Assembly (NCBI GenBank): GCA_030602785.1
Contig: JAUVZB010000010.1
Location: forward strand, 1 to 49,974
Source of the DNA: Dehalococcoidia bacterium
GTDB taxonomy: Bacteria > Chloroflexota > Dehalococcoidia > GIF9 > AB-539-J10
DNA: 49,974 nt
Direction of reading: 5' to 3'
The position numbers and the translations under genes are program-made. The notes below the pieces were generated by a model. The model was given only the letters and a program-made list of their open reading frames with translations. It was not told the origin of the DNA and did not search any database. This document shows, piece after piece, positions 32,320 through 39,694 of this stretch (position 1 is the first letter of the stretch; each line of letters opens with the position of its first letter).

Positions 32320-33870
32320 TCATGCTGTCGCTGAAGTCATCTCCCTTCCCATCTCGGCATAGTACTCACTGAGTGGCCACTTCCCTTCCCAGATGTCGCG
32401 TACCCGCTCGGGTCGCTTTTTCATGGCGAGCATCACCTCGATTTCACGGACTCGCAACGCCGTGGTGAACTTCAGAGCCCACTCCTCGGGATCTTCATCC
32501 GCCGGGGAGGTCCACCGATCCTCGACGATGCCGGGTTTCGCACCCAACTGCTTGGCAACCTCTACCTGGTGTGGCAGCGGCAACAATGTGGTGGTGACGA
32601 GCTTCGCCTCAGGCTCAACCAAAGGCTTCTTCCAACCTCGGGATACGGACACCGGCCTATGCTCAGCCTTGTCAGGAATCACGGCCTTAAGCAGGTCGAC
32701 CAGCTTTTCAGCGGGTAGAGGCTTGCCCTCTGGGTGTGGCCCACTCACAATCACCGTGAAGCGCCCGCCATTTGCGATGCGAGCGTAGTCGAGGTCTAGA
32801 CGCTCCTTGGAGAAGCTCCGGCGCAGGCGCCCCCACTCCGATTCGTCAATCTCAATCAGGTGGATATCCTTGCCTTTCGTGACCTCGACGATGTGGCTAA
32901 TCCACTGCCGTTTGAAGTACGCCCCGCAGCGTGGGCAGGACCACCGGCCACAGAAGAACGCAACCGATTGGAAGCTATGCCCCACGTGCACGATCCGATA
33001 GCTCGGTGTGCATCCCTCGTCGAGGTTCCAATCCTCGGGCGCTGCTGCAGGCTTCGCGAGTGTTCGGGTCCCACTAACTACACTTACTCTTCTGGATAGT
33101 GTCTTTATTGAGACTGGCTTACCCAAGAAGGATGCCAGGCAGGAGATGGTGGTCGCGTCGAGTTCGCCCTGGGGCAGCGGGGGTAGGTTCTTTAGGTTCC
33201 AGGCGTTGACCTTGGCGAAGACATCGGCCACGGGAGTATTGAGGGCCACAAGCACCCCGAGGTACTGGACGAGCGTCTCGTGGCGACGGCCTTCCCGCAC
33301 GCCGTAGTCAAAGTCGTCGGAGTTGAAGCCGTCGTCGAGCTTCCACGGGTCTTCAGACTGCTGTACAGCTGAGTGACCGTTGCCAGGTAGTCTAACTTTC
33401 TCCCCTATCCCACTCAGGTCGAGCGTGTCGAGGTTGAGCGTGGGGATCGTCTCGCCAAGTGGCCGCTGCCAGATATACCGCCTACCGTTCGAGTGGATAG
33501 ACGGTGGGCACACGACGTAGCTATTCTCTGCCTTCAGGTCAACACCGTCATACGCATGGGATTTGAGCGGTCTCACCGGCTGGAACCAAAGGTGATATCC
33601 CCGCCCCGTGCGTACCACGGGGTAGTCGCCCGTAAGGATGTCGATATTCCGGCTGACAAAATCGACGTAGGCTTGCTCGCTGTCGAAGTCGAGCACGGCG
33701 AGGTTGCCGCCAGTGCGGACTGCCCAGTTCGCGTTGCCGCGGATGTACGGCTTGAGCGCGTCTGTGGTCTTCGGGCGCCAGTCCTTCCACTTCACCACGG
33801 CCTTCTTGCCGTTGAGCGGAATCGGCGTCAATCCAAGGTCAAGATACTGTTGTAGCTGCTGCTCAATCAT
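32320..33870 (-). CDS. Primase-polymerase with C-terminal zinc finger
   Basis: A 516-residue replication protein. The N-terminal Prim-Pol domain (about residues 1-165) shows LAVLDFDSEQA (catalytic D-x-D), VVRTGRGYHLWFQP (the GxGxH motif) and YDGVDLKAENSYVVCPPS (third motif). The C-terminal region holds FFCGRWSCPRCGAYFKRQWI, a zinc-finger pattern seen in replication initiators. No helicase domain is evident. The ATG at 33870 is 6 nt from AGGAGG. It overlaps the upstream AbrB-like gene. It probably primes replication of the excised element; inferred from family and position. Confidence 0.85.
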   Translation of the reverse strand: MIEQQLQQYLDLGLTPIPLNGKKAVVKWKDWRPKTTDALKPYIRGNANWAVRTGGNLAVLDFDSEQAYVDFVSRNIDILTGDYPVVRTGRGYHLWFQPVRPLKSHAYDGVDLKAENSYVVCPPSIHSNGRRYIWQRPLGETIPTLNLDTLDLSGIGEKVRLPGNGHSAVQQSEDPWKLDDGFNSDDFDYGVREGRRHETLVQYLGVLVALNTPVADVFAKVNAWNLKNLPPLPQGELDATTISCLASFLGKPVSIKTLSRRVSVVSGTRTLAKPAAAPEDWNLDEGCTPSYRIVHVGHSFQSVAFFCGRWSCPRCGAYFKRQWISHIVEVTKGKDIHLIEIDESEWGRLRRSFSKERLDLDYARIANGGRFTVIVSGPHPEGKPLPAEKLVDLLKAVIPDKAEHRPVSVSRGWKKPLVEPEAKLVTTTLLPLPHQVEVAKQLGAKPGIVEDRWTSPADEDPEEWALKFTTALRVREIEVMLAMKKRPERVRDIWEGKWPLSEYYAEMGREMTSATA

Positions 33871-34060
33871 CATGGTCCTCCTTGATCATCCTGAGCGCGC
33901 GCTCCTCAAGCCCCTGTGGCGCGACGATCAGCACGTTCTGGCCGACAACGGTCACCGTGTCAATCCGGTCGCCGAAGTAGTCACACCAGGCCTTGGGGAG
34001 CGCGAGTGAGCGCTTCCCAGCCGAGTCCCGGGTACCCTTGCGAGTCACTATGAATGCCAT
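33863..34060 (-). CDS. AbrB/SpoVT-like DNA-binding protein
   Basis: A 65-residue protein, MAFIVTRKGTRDSAGKRSLA, PKAWCDYFGDRIDTVTVVGQ, then VLIVAPQGLEERALRMIKED. The swapped-hairpin AbrB pattern (KRSLALPKAW, then a strand pair) is clear. Proteins of this shape are common on elements of Chloroflexota. The ATG at 34060 follows AGGAGG. It sits directly before and overlaps the primase gene and lies behind a strong promoter, so it may autoregulate replication. Confidence 0.8.
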   Translation of the reverse strand: MAFIVTRKGTRDSAGKRSLALPKAWCDYFGDRIDTVTVVGQNVLIVAPQGLEERALRMIKEDHDD

Positions 34061-34096
34061 TGTTTTGTGTCCTCCTCATGCAAGCTACTTATAGTT

Positions 34097-34126
34097 ATTA
34101 TATACTGTTGCTTAGCATTTGTACAA
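34097..34126 (-). promoter_or_regulatory. Strong sigma-70-type promoter for the AbrB-primase unit
   Basis: On the minus strand TTGTAC (34121-34126) and TATAAT (34097-34102) are separated by 18 nt, and the start codon of the AbrB-like gene is about 37 nt downstream of the -10 box, behind AGGAGG. The gap 34061-34278 is AT-rich around it and holds no gene. Confidence 0.75.
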
Positions 34127-34278
34127 TACTTTATTAGAGACTATGACAAACGGACCTAGCTTCGTCAGGGACCAAAAACAAACTGTTGCGCAAAGCTGGG
34201 AGAAGCCGTGATGTGGGCCGAGGCGAACGTCGTTGTGACATCCACCTCGGCGATAGCTCTGTACGACTGGCCTGTCTG

Positions 34279-34902
34279 TCATGCCGCAGATACATCGATG
34301 TCGGACAGCGTCGTCTCTAACGCATCAATGAAGCTTGCTGCCCAGAGCTGCATGGAGTCCGAGACCAGTCGAATCGAGAGAGCAAGTCCTGCTACAACTG
34401 TAAAGATCGCCAGAGTCGACATCGATATGTCGTAGGTGTGGGACATCTCGCTCAAACTGGTGAAGTCACAGAAGTCGAGGCAGAAGAGGTCGTTGTTCTC
34501 AGCTTGCTCTGGCACAAAAGCAGGACTTATTGTTGAGAACAATGAGTCGTACTTCGACGGGCCCACGAAGCGGAAGTCAGGCCTACCTGCGGCCTCACTT
34601 GCCACCCGAAGTCGAGCCAAAGATTGCTCGAACATATCGTGGATTATGGGCAGACCTGTGCGCAAGAGACATCCCCCAACGAACTCTTCCGGCATTCTTG
34701 CTCCCGTGAAGCCAATGACGTGAGAGAGCATTGCGAATACCGTCAGGGGCAGTGCTCTGACTTGTATCTTAAGGTCGTCGTTGGGGACGGCATATGCCCC
34801 CCACTCCATCCAGGGGTGATAGGCTTCGAGCAGTACAGATTCAAACACCCTGTACAGCTTGCCAGTCACAGGGAACTCTACCTCACCATTTTGTGTCAAC
34901 AT
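34279..34902 (-). CDS. Hypothetical protein (207 aa)
   Basis: Unrecognised. The N-terminus reads MLTQNGEVEFPVTGKLYRVF, the middle FVGGCLLRTGLPIIHDMFEQ, and the C-terminal 60 residues are hydrophobic (TYDISMSTLAIFTVVAGLAL), possibly one membrane helix or a buried helix. Its ATG lies 1 bp after the stop of the preceding gene, so the two are coupled. The gene lies between the promoter region of the primase unit and the right end. Confidence 0.6.
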   Translation of the reverse strand: MLTQNGEVEFPVTGKLYRVFESVLLEAYHPWMEWGAYAVPNDDLKIQVRALPLTVFAMLSHVIGFTGARMPEEFVGGCLLRTGLPIIHDMFEQSLARLRVASEAAGRPDFRFVGPSKYDSLFSTISPAFVPEQAENNDLFCLDFCDFTSLSEMSHTYDISMSTLAIFTVVAGLALSIRLVSDSMQLWAASFIDALETTLSDIDVSAA

Positions 34903-34903
34903 G

Positions 34904-35122
34904 CTATTCCTCCTTCGTTGTGTTGGAATTGCTGTCCGAAGTTGCCGGGTGGCGGTGCTCTCGCTCGTCTTCTCCTTCGCATTCCTTTACCTCCATGTTC
35001 TGCTTGATTTCTTGCTCAGCTTCAGCGAGCAGGAAGCCGTAAGCCGTCGCCACTCGTTTCGACCAGCTGCAGCCAGGGGAATACAAAACGCTGATGTCGA
35101 CCTTCATATTTCGTTTTCTCAT
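34904..35122 (-). CDS. Small hypothetical protein upstream of 34279-34902
   Basis: A 72-residue frame, MRKRNMKVDISVLYSPGCSW then SKRVATAYGFLLAEAEQEIK, ending in an acidic, Asn/Ser-rich tail. A longer frame to 35266 has a Pro/Ser-rich, unlikely N-terminus. The ATG at 35122 or the internal one (MKVDIS) may be the start; neither has a strong ribosome site. It ends directly before the next gene. No family is recognised. Confidence 0.45.
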   Translation of the reverse strand: MRKRNMKVDISVLYSPGCSWSKRVATAYGFLLAEAEQEIKQNMEVKECEGEDEREHRHPATSDSNSNTTKEE

Positions 35123-35223
35123 CGCGCCTTGTGCCTCATCCGTTGTTTTGTGGGTTATGCTTGACAGTGTGAGCCTTGCCCATACGTGAACATGGGTGTA
35201 ACGGGGTGTAACGGAGGCACTGG

Positions 35224-35805
35224 ATGGAAAAACCGATGAGAAAGGTGGGGAAGGGCGCTGAGCCAACCAAGGCTGAGCTCCGGTTCATCTACGAGCGGCT
35301 CGACAGACTCAATGACGGTGAGATTCTGAATGAGATGCAGGAGGACACGGAGTTCCCCGTTCGAGAGAAACCATTCATTGTTCGTCGGCGGAAGGAGTTC
35401 GATGTGGCGCGCAACGTCTTGATAGAACAATTGGCTCGCCAGGTTGACCCAGTGCTCGCTGACTTACGGCGCAAACACTGGGAAACGCTTCAGGGTGTGG
35501 CGCGGCAGGTAGTTGACTGCATCGACGAGATGCTCGGGAAGAGTCCAGAGGAAGCAAAGGCAATCCGGCAGGCGACAATCGAAGCCGTGAATGACCTGCA
35601 CTGTCGGCTCCTGTTTGACCACCTAAAGGCCGAGTTTCCTGACGATTTCAAGGGTGTCGACGACCTCTTGGATTTCTTCAAGTTAGGCTCACCGGGCACA
35701 GACAAGATCGCGCTAGTCTCAGAACGTGGGGCTTTCATGGGCGCATGCGACGTCTGTCGAGGGTGGTACGAAGGCGAAATACAAGAGTCTGGTGGGAAAG
35801 GGTGA
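35224..35805 (+). CDS. Hypothetical protein at the right end of the element
   Basis: A 193-residue, mostly helical protein, MEKPMRKVGKGAEPTKAELR, then LDRLNDGEILNEMQEDTEFP and FIVRRRKEFDVARNVLIEQL. It ends with GACDVCRGWYEGEIQESGGK (one CxxC). The ATG follows GGAGG. It is the last gene before attR and reads toward the junction. Charge and helix content would suit a DNA-binding or nucleoid-type protein, but I see no known domain. Confidence 0.65.
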   Translation: MEKPMRKVGKGAEPTKAELRFIYERLDRLNDGEILNEMQEDTEFPVREKPFIVRRRKEFDVARNVLIEQLARQVDPVLADLRRKHWETLQGVARQVVDCIDEMLGKSPEEAKAIRQATIEAVNDLHCRLLFDHLKAEFPDDFKGVDDLLDFFKLGSPGTDKIALVSERGAFMGACDVCRGWYEGEIQESGGKG

Positions 35806-35889
35806 GAGGCACAGGTCAAGCCTTCAAGCCGTCAATGGCCACCACCTTTAGCACAATCGGCGGCAGCTTCGATTTGCTGCTACTGACTT

Positions 35890-35917
35890 TCACACGAATG
35901 CCCCTGCGGCCACTACG
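35890..35917. other. attR junction
   Basis: Element sequence ends CACACGAA and host comM resumes at TG 35899-35900 with CCCCTGCGGCCACTACGGC, reading C-P-C-G-H-Y-G. GCCACTAC (35909-35916) recurs in attL. On the minus strand the codons leftward of here (to a stop at 35816) are the circular-form tail of the recombinase. Confidence 0.88.
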
Positions 35918-36369
35918 GCGACCCATTTCGCGAGTGCAAGTGCTCGCTACCCGAGATCCTGCGATACCGCAAGCGCGTGAGCGGGCCACTGCTGGACCGC
36001 ATAGACATCTTCGTCGACGTCCCACGGGTGGACTACGACAAGCTGACGGGTACGAGCGAAGGCGAGAGTTCGACTGAGGTGCGTCCTCGCGTGATGGCGG
36101 CAAGCGCCCTCCAGGATGCCCGCCTCGCCGGACGAAAGGCCACCTGCAATGCGGACATGCCCGCCCGCGACGTGACAGCCTTCTGCAAGGTCACACCGCG
36201 TGGCAAGGAAGTCCTCCACACAGCGATGCGTCAGCTCCACCTCTCTGCCCGCGGCTACCACCGTGTGCTGAAGGTCAGCCGCACCATCGCCGACCTCGAA
36301 GGCGCCGACCTCATCGACACGCCCCACATCGCCGAAGCTCTGCAGTACCGAAAGAGGGAAGGGGAGTAA
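35899..36369 (+). pseudogene. comM: comM 3' part, separated from its start by the element
   Basis: It encodes the C-terminal third of ComM from the CPCGHYGDP zinc-like motif through CKCSLPEILRYRKRVSGPLL (with the arginine-finger region), LLDRIDIFVDVPRV, to the C-terminal helical domain (HLSARGYHRVLKVSRTIADL) and the end YRKREGE. It has no start of its own, so it is silent unless transcription and translation begin inside the element. Its last 30 codons are copied, in diverged form, in the repeats at 37003, 39400, 44590, 48160 and 49196. Confidence 0.9.
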
Positions 36370-36469
36370 GCAGATGGGCCAGGAACTGCGCAGAGGCTCA
36401 ACACCTGCGAAGAGACAAGTATGGTGCCCCCGGAGTGCTAGTCTGCTTCGTGAATCAAGGCTCCAACTC

Positions 36470-36790
36470 TCATGGCAGTCTGCCCACCTGGCGGTTTGTT
36501 CGCTGCAACTCGCCGATGCTCTCACGAGTAATGTGGTACTTTCTCGGTGATGGAAGAGAGCCGGTGAATCTAACCTGCTCCAAAACCCATCCTTCGAGCT
36601 TGCCACTCTTAACCCACCTTCTGATAGTGCTGGGTGACACTACCAGTTCCGAAGCAGCTTCCTCCGTAGATGCGTAAGGGAAGTCGTGTCCGGAGCTGAA
36701 GTGGCGACAGCCCCAGCAACCCTTCCATTCGTACTGGCCTTCGTCTACCAGGGAGTTATGGAGATCACACCAGCCGAATCCCTCAACCAT
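36470..36790 (-). CDS. Helix-turn-helix protein with N-terminal Cys motif
   Basis: A 106-residue protein. An N-terminal segment contains Cys/His pairs (GWCDLHNS and WKGCWGCRHF), possibly a metal site. The C-terminal part is an excisionase/MerR-type winged HTH: YASTEEAASELVVSPSTIRR, then WVKSGKLEGWVLEQV, then YHITRESIGEL. The ATG at 36790 lies 8 nt from AGGAG. It is outside the element, just downstream of and convergent with the comM remnant. The role is unknown; DNA binding is likely. Confidence 0.75.
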   Translation of the reverse strand: MVEGFGWCDLHNSLVDEGQYEWKGCWGCRHFSSGHDFPYASTEEAASELVVSPSTIRRWVKSGKLEGWVLEQVRFTGSLPSPRKYHITRESIGELQRTNRQVGRLP

Positions 36791-36904
36791 TTCGCCTGCT
36801 CCTCTGGAGCAATCTGTAGCCCCAAACAGTCATGATGAACGTGCCAGCAAACGTATCGTCCGGCGATGTCGTAATCCCTCATTCTGAGGGTTGATAGCCA
36901 ATAG

Positions 36905-37005
36905 CTAAGCACACCGTGCATTCTACTGTCATTGTTGAGTGTTGAGAATAGCAGGGATTGCGGATAGCCTCTAATCAATAGCCAGAAAATGCCTGGGGTG
37001 CTTGG
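36905..37005. repeat. Hairpin A variant on the chromosome side
   Basis: CTAAGCACACCGTGCATT pairs imperfectly with AATGCCTGGGGTGCTTGG, giving a 101-nt unit like those inside the element. It abuts the left end of the comM-tail repeat (GGAATTCGGGG from 37004). Its left half also occurs at 29248 within the element. Confidence 0.65.
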
Positions 37006-37398
37006 GAATTCGGGGGGGGGCACCATCCTTGCCTCACGTCGTGAGTCCAAGTCTCTGTCGTCTTCGCCGCAACGTCCTGCAGGGTTCGTCCTCCCACATC
37101 TCCCCGACGGCAGGAGCGCCAAGGGCGGCAGGCGACAACCAATAGGCAAATTCCTCCACAGAGCTGTCGCCGGCCTCGTCGACACGCCCCACATCGCCGA
37201 GGCCCTGCAGTACCGCAAGCGCGAAGGGGACTAGGGCAGGTTCCTTTCGCCGCACAGCCTCAGTTAGGTCATAGAGACAGAGGACTCCGTCATCAGAGCC
37301 CTGAACTCACAGCTGAAATGAGTATGGTGTCCCCGCATTACACATACCGCGCAGCCTTCCTCTCCGCGAAGAGACAAGTGACGTGCCCCGGAATCAAG
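37003..37398. repeat. comM-tail repeat, copy 1
   Basis: The left end GGAATTCGGGGGG followed by GCACCAT is the inverse of the right end ATGGTGCCCCCGGAAT type. The interior (CTCACGTCGTGAGTCCAAG onward) matches copy 5. At 37170-37234 lies a comM-tail copy, TCGACACGCCCCACATCGCC through GTACCGCAAGCGCGAAGGGG to TAG. Two right-end-like segments follow (37318-37341 and 37368-37396, GCGAAGAGACAAGTGACGTG). It lies in a 700-bp gap (36791-37504) without genes. Confidence 0.75.
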
Positions 37399-37450
37399 CA
37401 CAGCACCGACCACATCGCGGCCGGTACTCTTGTGCTTGTTGTGCATACCG

Positions 37451-37480
37451 TTCCCTCTCAGCTTGCAAGCTGAGAGGGAA
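37451..37480. terminator. 30-bp perfect palindrome downstream of the DUF1330 gene
   Basis: TTCCCTCTCAGCTTG is followed directly by its exact reverse complement, CAAGCTGAGAGGGAA. It lies 25 bp beyond the stop of the minus-strand gene at 37505, so it may terminate its transcript, though no T-run follows on that strand. It could also block read-through in both directions. Confidence 0.5.
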
Positions 37481-37504
37481 TCCGGAGGGGGCTATTCCGG
37501 TGAA

Positions 37505-37822
37505 TCAGACCTTTGCCTCCAGGTTTGCAGTATTCGCCCGCCCGTCCTGAATGATGACTCGTCCGGTCGAGGACGCATACCGGAACTTCGCCACTGCAAC
37601 ATACTCAGGGTCGCTAAGCCATGCATCCACGTGCGCCCTGTCCGGGAATTCCATAATCACCATTCGCTCTTTGAATGGCTCGCCTTCCAGCGTAATCACC
37701 TCGTCGCCCCGCGTCAGGAAACGTCCGCCATGGCGTTCGACCGTCGGTGGAGTGGCGGCAGTGTATTTGCGGTAGGTTTCTGGGTCGTGGATGGTCATGG
37801 TTGAGATCAAGTAAGTGCTCAT
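37505..37822 (-). CDS. DUF1330 family protein
   Basis: A 105-residue dimeric alpha/beta-barrel (ferredoxin-like) protein of the DUF1330 type. It shows MSTYLISTMTIHDPETYRKY, then TVERHGGRFLTRGDEVITLE, then RMVIMEFPDRAHVDAWLSDP and EYVAVAKFRYASSTGRVIIQ, the standard four-strand pattern. The ATG at 37822 is 7 nt behind GGAGGAGAG. The function of the family is unknown. It stands alone; the 295 bp upstream (37823-38117) show no feature. Confidence 0.88.
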   Translation of the reverse strand: MSTYLISTMTIHDPETYRKYTAATPPTVERHGGRFLTRGDEVITLEGEPFKERMVIMEFPDRAHVDAWLSDPEYVAVAKFRYASSTGRVIIQDGRANTANLEAKV

Positions 37823-38117
37823 GTTTCTCTCCTCCAATTCTGACAAAGTAGGGCACGTCCTCCGCGAGGCGACCTTCCCTTCGAGGTCCGTGCCGGCGTG
37901 AGTTCCAGCCCTCTAAAGGCCTGGCCGTAATGGGTTGACAAGCTGGCCACACACATGCGTCTGTACTCCAACCCTCGTACCCTCATCATGCCGGATAGCT
38001 GCTGACAGCAGTGCGCATGAGGATGCCCACGTGACAGTCATCAGAGCTGCGTTGCCGAAGAATGGGGAAGGAAAAGAGGCCTCTCGCGCTATGGTGAGAG
38101 ACCTCTCAACTCTTGTG

Positions 38118-39203
38118 TCACGCTGACCTGCGGAACCTGTCCATGAAGTCGACAGTCTTCGCTATGTCCTCAAGAGACACCGCGTTGTAGATAGAAAAGC
38201 GGATGCCCCCGACAGAGCGGTGGCCTTTGAGGCCCACAAAGCCTTCCTTCTTCGCATCTGCGATGAACCTGGCCTCGAGGTCTTCGGTAGGCAGCCGCAT
38301 TGTGACGTTCATCCAACTCCTGCCGGACTTCTCGGCCGGGCCGACGTAGAAGTCCGGCGCGGCGTCAATCGCGCCGTAGAGAAGGTCCTTCTTGGCCTCG
38401 TTGAGCTTCTCAACTCCTGCAAGACCTCCCTTGCTCTTGATCCACTCCAATACCAGCTTCATCACGTAGACTGCGAATACCGGCGGCGTATTGTAGAGCG
38501 ACTTGCTGTCCGCGTGGGTCTTGTAGCTGAGCATGCTTGGAAGGTCTTTCCTCGCCGTCGCCAGGAAACCATCACGGATGACTACCAGTGTCACACCCGC
38601 AGGGCCGAGGTTCTTCTGCGCTCCGGCGTAGAAAAGGGAGAACTGCTTGTAGTCCAACCGTCGGGAGGCGATGTCCGAAGACATGTCGGCCACCAGCGGA
38701 ACACTGCCGGTATCCGGAAACTGCCAGAACTGGGTCCCTTCAATGGTGTTGTTCGAGCAGAGATGCAGATAGGCCGCATCGTCGGGGTACCTGATCTCGT
38801 TCATGTCGGGCACACGGCGGTATTTCTCCTCTTTGGAGGAGAACGCCACGTGTACTGTGGACACTGCCTCGCATTCCTTCATCGCCTTGTTGGCGAATGA
38901 GCCTGTGTCGACGTATGCGGCTGTCCGGCCGTCGCCGGCGAAGTTCATTGGTATCAGGGCAAATTGCGTGGATGCGCCGCCACCCAGGAACAGCACGTGG
39001 TAATCTTCATCGAGTCCGAGCACCTCACGTACCAACGCTATTGTCTGGTCGTTGATCGCTTCGAATTCTTTGGAGCGATGGGAACTCTCCAAGATTGACA
39101 GTCCGCTGCCCCGGTAGTCGAGGAGCTCTTCCTGCACGATCTTCAGAACGTCCAGTGGCAAAGCCGCCGGTCCTGGATTGAAATTGATGTTTCTACCTGA
39201 CAT
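38118..39203 (-). CDS. serC: Phosphoserine aminotransferase
   Basis: A PLP enzyme converting 3-phosphohydroxypyruvate and glutamate to phosphoserine and 2-oxoglutarate in serine synthesis. The 361-residue product starts MSGRNINFNPGPAALPLDVL. It has LFLGGGASTQFALIPMNF, the active-site Lys in LFYAGAQKNLGPAGVTLVV, YNTPPVFAVYVMKLVLEW, and the C-terminal GHRSVGGIRFSIYNAV, all family landmarks. The ATG at 39203 follows GGAGACAA; the frame extends to 39329 but without support. No serA is adjacent. Confidence 0.94.
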   Translation of the reverse strand: MSGRNINFNPGPAALPLDVLKIVQEELLDYRGSGLSILESSHRSKEFEAINDQTIALVREVLGLDEDYHVLFLGGGASTQFALIPMNFAGDGRTAAYVDTGSFANKAMKECEAVSTVHVAFSSKEEKYRRVPDMNEIRYPDDAAYLHLCSNNTIEGTQFWQFPDTGSVPLVADMSSDIASRRLDYKQFSLFYAGAQKNLGPAGVTLVVIRDGFLATARKDLPSMLSYKTHADSKSLYNTPPVFAVYVMKLVLEWIKSKGGLAGVEKLNEAKKDLLYGAIDAAPDFYVGPAEKSGRSWMNVTMRLPTEDLEARFIADAKKEGFVGLKGHRSVGGIRFSIYNAVSLEDIAKTVDFMDRFRRSA

Positions 39204-39399
39204 TTGTCTCCTCATATGCATACTTGGTTCGCCATTGAAGCGGTGTGATTCTGTTACAGGGGGCGCATTGTCGTCGAAAGCATCTCCGCAGCTTGCTATC
39301 CGAGAAGTGGAATCACGACGTGTCCACACACCTTACCATATTCCTCGCATAGTGAGTAGAGGCGCTCTGCCTTTGGACTATTGAGATGGGCGCCAACCA

Positions 39400-39535
39400 C
39401 CCGGGAAACAACCTCACGTCGCCGAATCCCTGCAGTACCTTAAGCGCCAAAGTGACTAGTCCAGACGGCCAGGGGCTACGCAGACGCTGGCACCTGCGAA
39501 GAGATACGCACGGTGTCCCCGAAATTCGATAGAAT
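39400..39535. repeat. comM-tail repeat, copy 2 (partial)
   Basis: A short comM-tail copy (39412-39459, CCTCACGTCGCCGAATCCCT to AAAGTGACTAG) is followed by GGCCAGGGGCTACGCAGACG and a right end GCGAAGAGATACGCACGGTG continuing TCCCCGAAATTC. The left half is missing. It fills the gap before the mutase gene. Confidence 0.65.
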
Positions 39536-39694
39536 ACGATGAAATGTTCCTCAAAGCCTGTCAGCATGGCCGGAAGGCGAAAGCCGTGCTTGCCGACTGC
39601 TTTCGTTTTGACAACGACCAGCGGTCCCACCAGGCCCGGGCTGCGGCACACCGGCAACGGAAACCGGATACATCCAAACAAGGAGGCGTTCCAG

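Larger units (their letters stand above)
1695..35899. mobile_element. Serine-recombinase integrative element inserted in comM (34,205 bp)
   Basis: The element splits comM into 647-1695 and 35899-36369. Both junctions carry TG (1694-1695 and 35899-35900) at an offset of exactly 34,205 bp, and fusing the host flanks there rebuilds MNPCPCGHYGDP in frame. It encodes a large serine recombinase beside the left end, a primase-polymerase with an AbrB-like protein near the right end, an XRE repressor, and cargo resembling defence genes. I found no relaxase, coupling protein or type IV secretion genes, so it is either mobilisable with help or a stable island. No recombination directionality factor was recognised. 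An IS1182-like copy and a derived short element have inserted within it. The boundaries are read directly from sequence; present mobility is inferred. Confidence 0.93.

Noticed and set aside
1695-35899. Integrative and conjugative element
   Set aside because: No relaxase, VirB4/VirD4-type ATPase or pilus gene was seen, so self-transfer is not supported.
35947-36606. 219-codon minus-strand ORF over the comM 3' part
   Set aside because: Antisense to ComM-coding sequence, with no recognisable domain.
36745-37218. 157-codon minus-strand ORF over comM-tail repeat 1
   Set aside because: It crosses a hairpin and a repeat boundary; the similar reading at 49186-49401 reflects shared repeat DNA, not a protein family.
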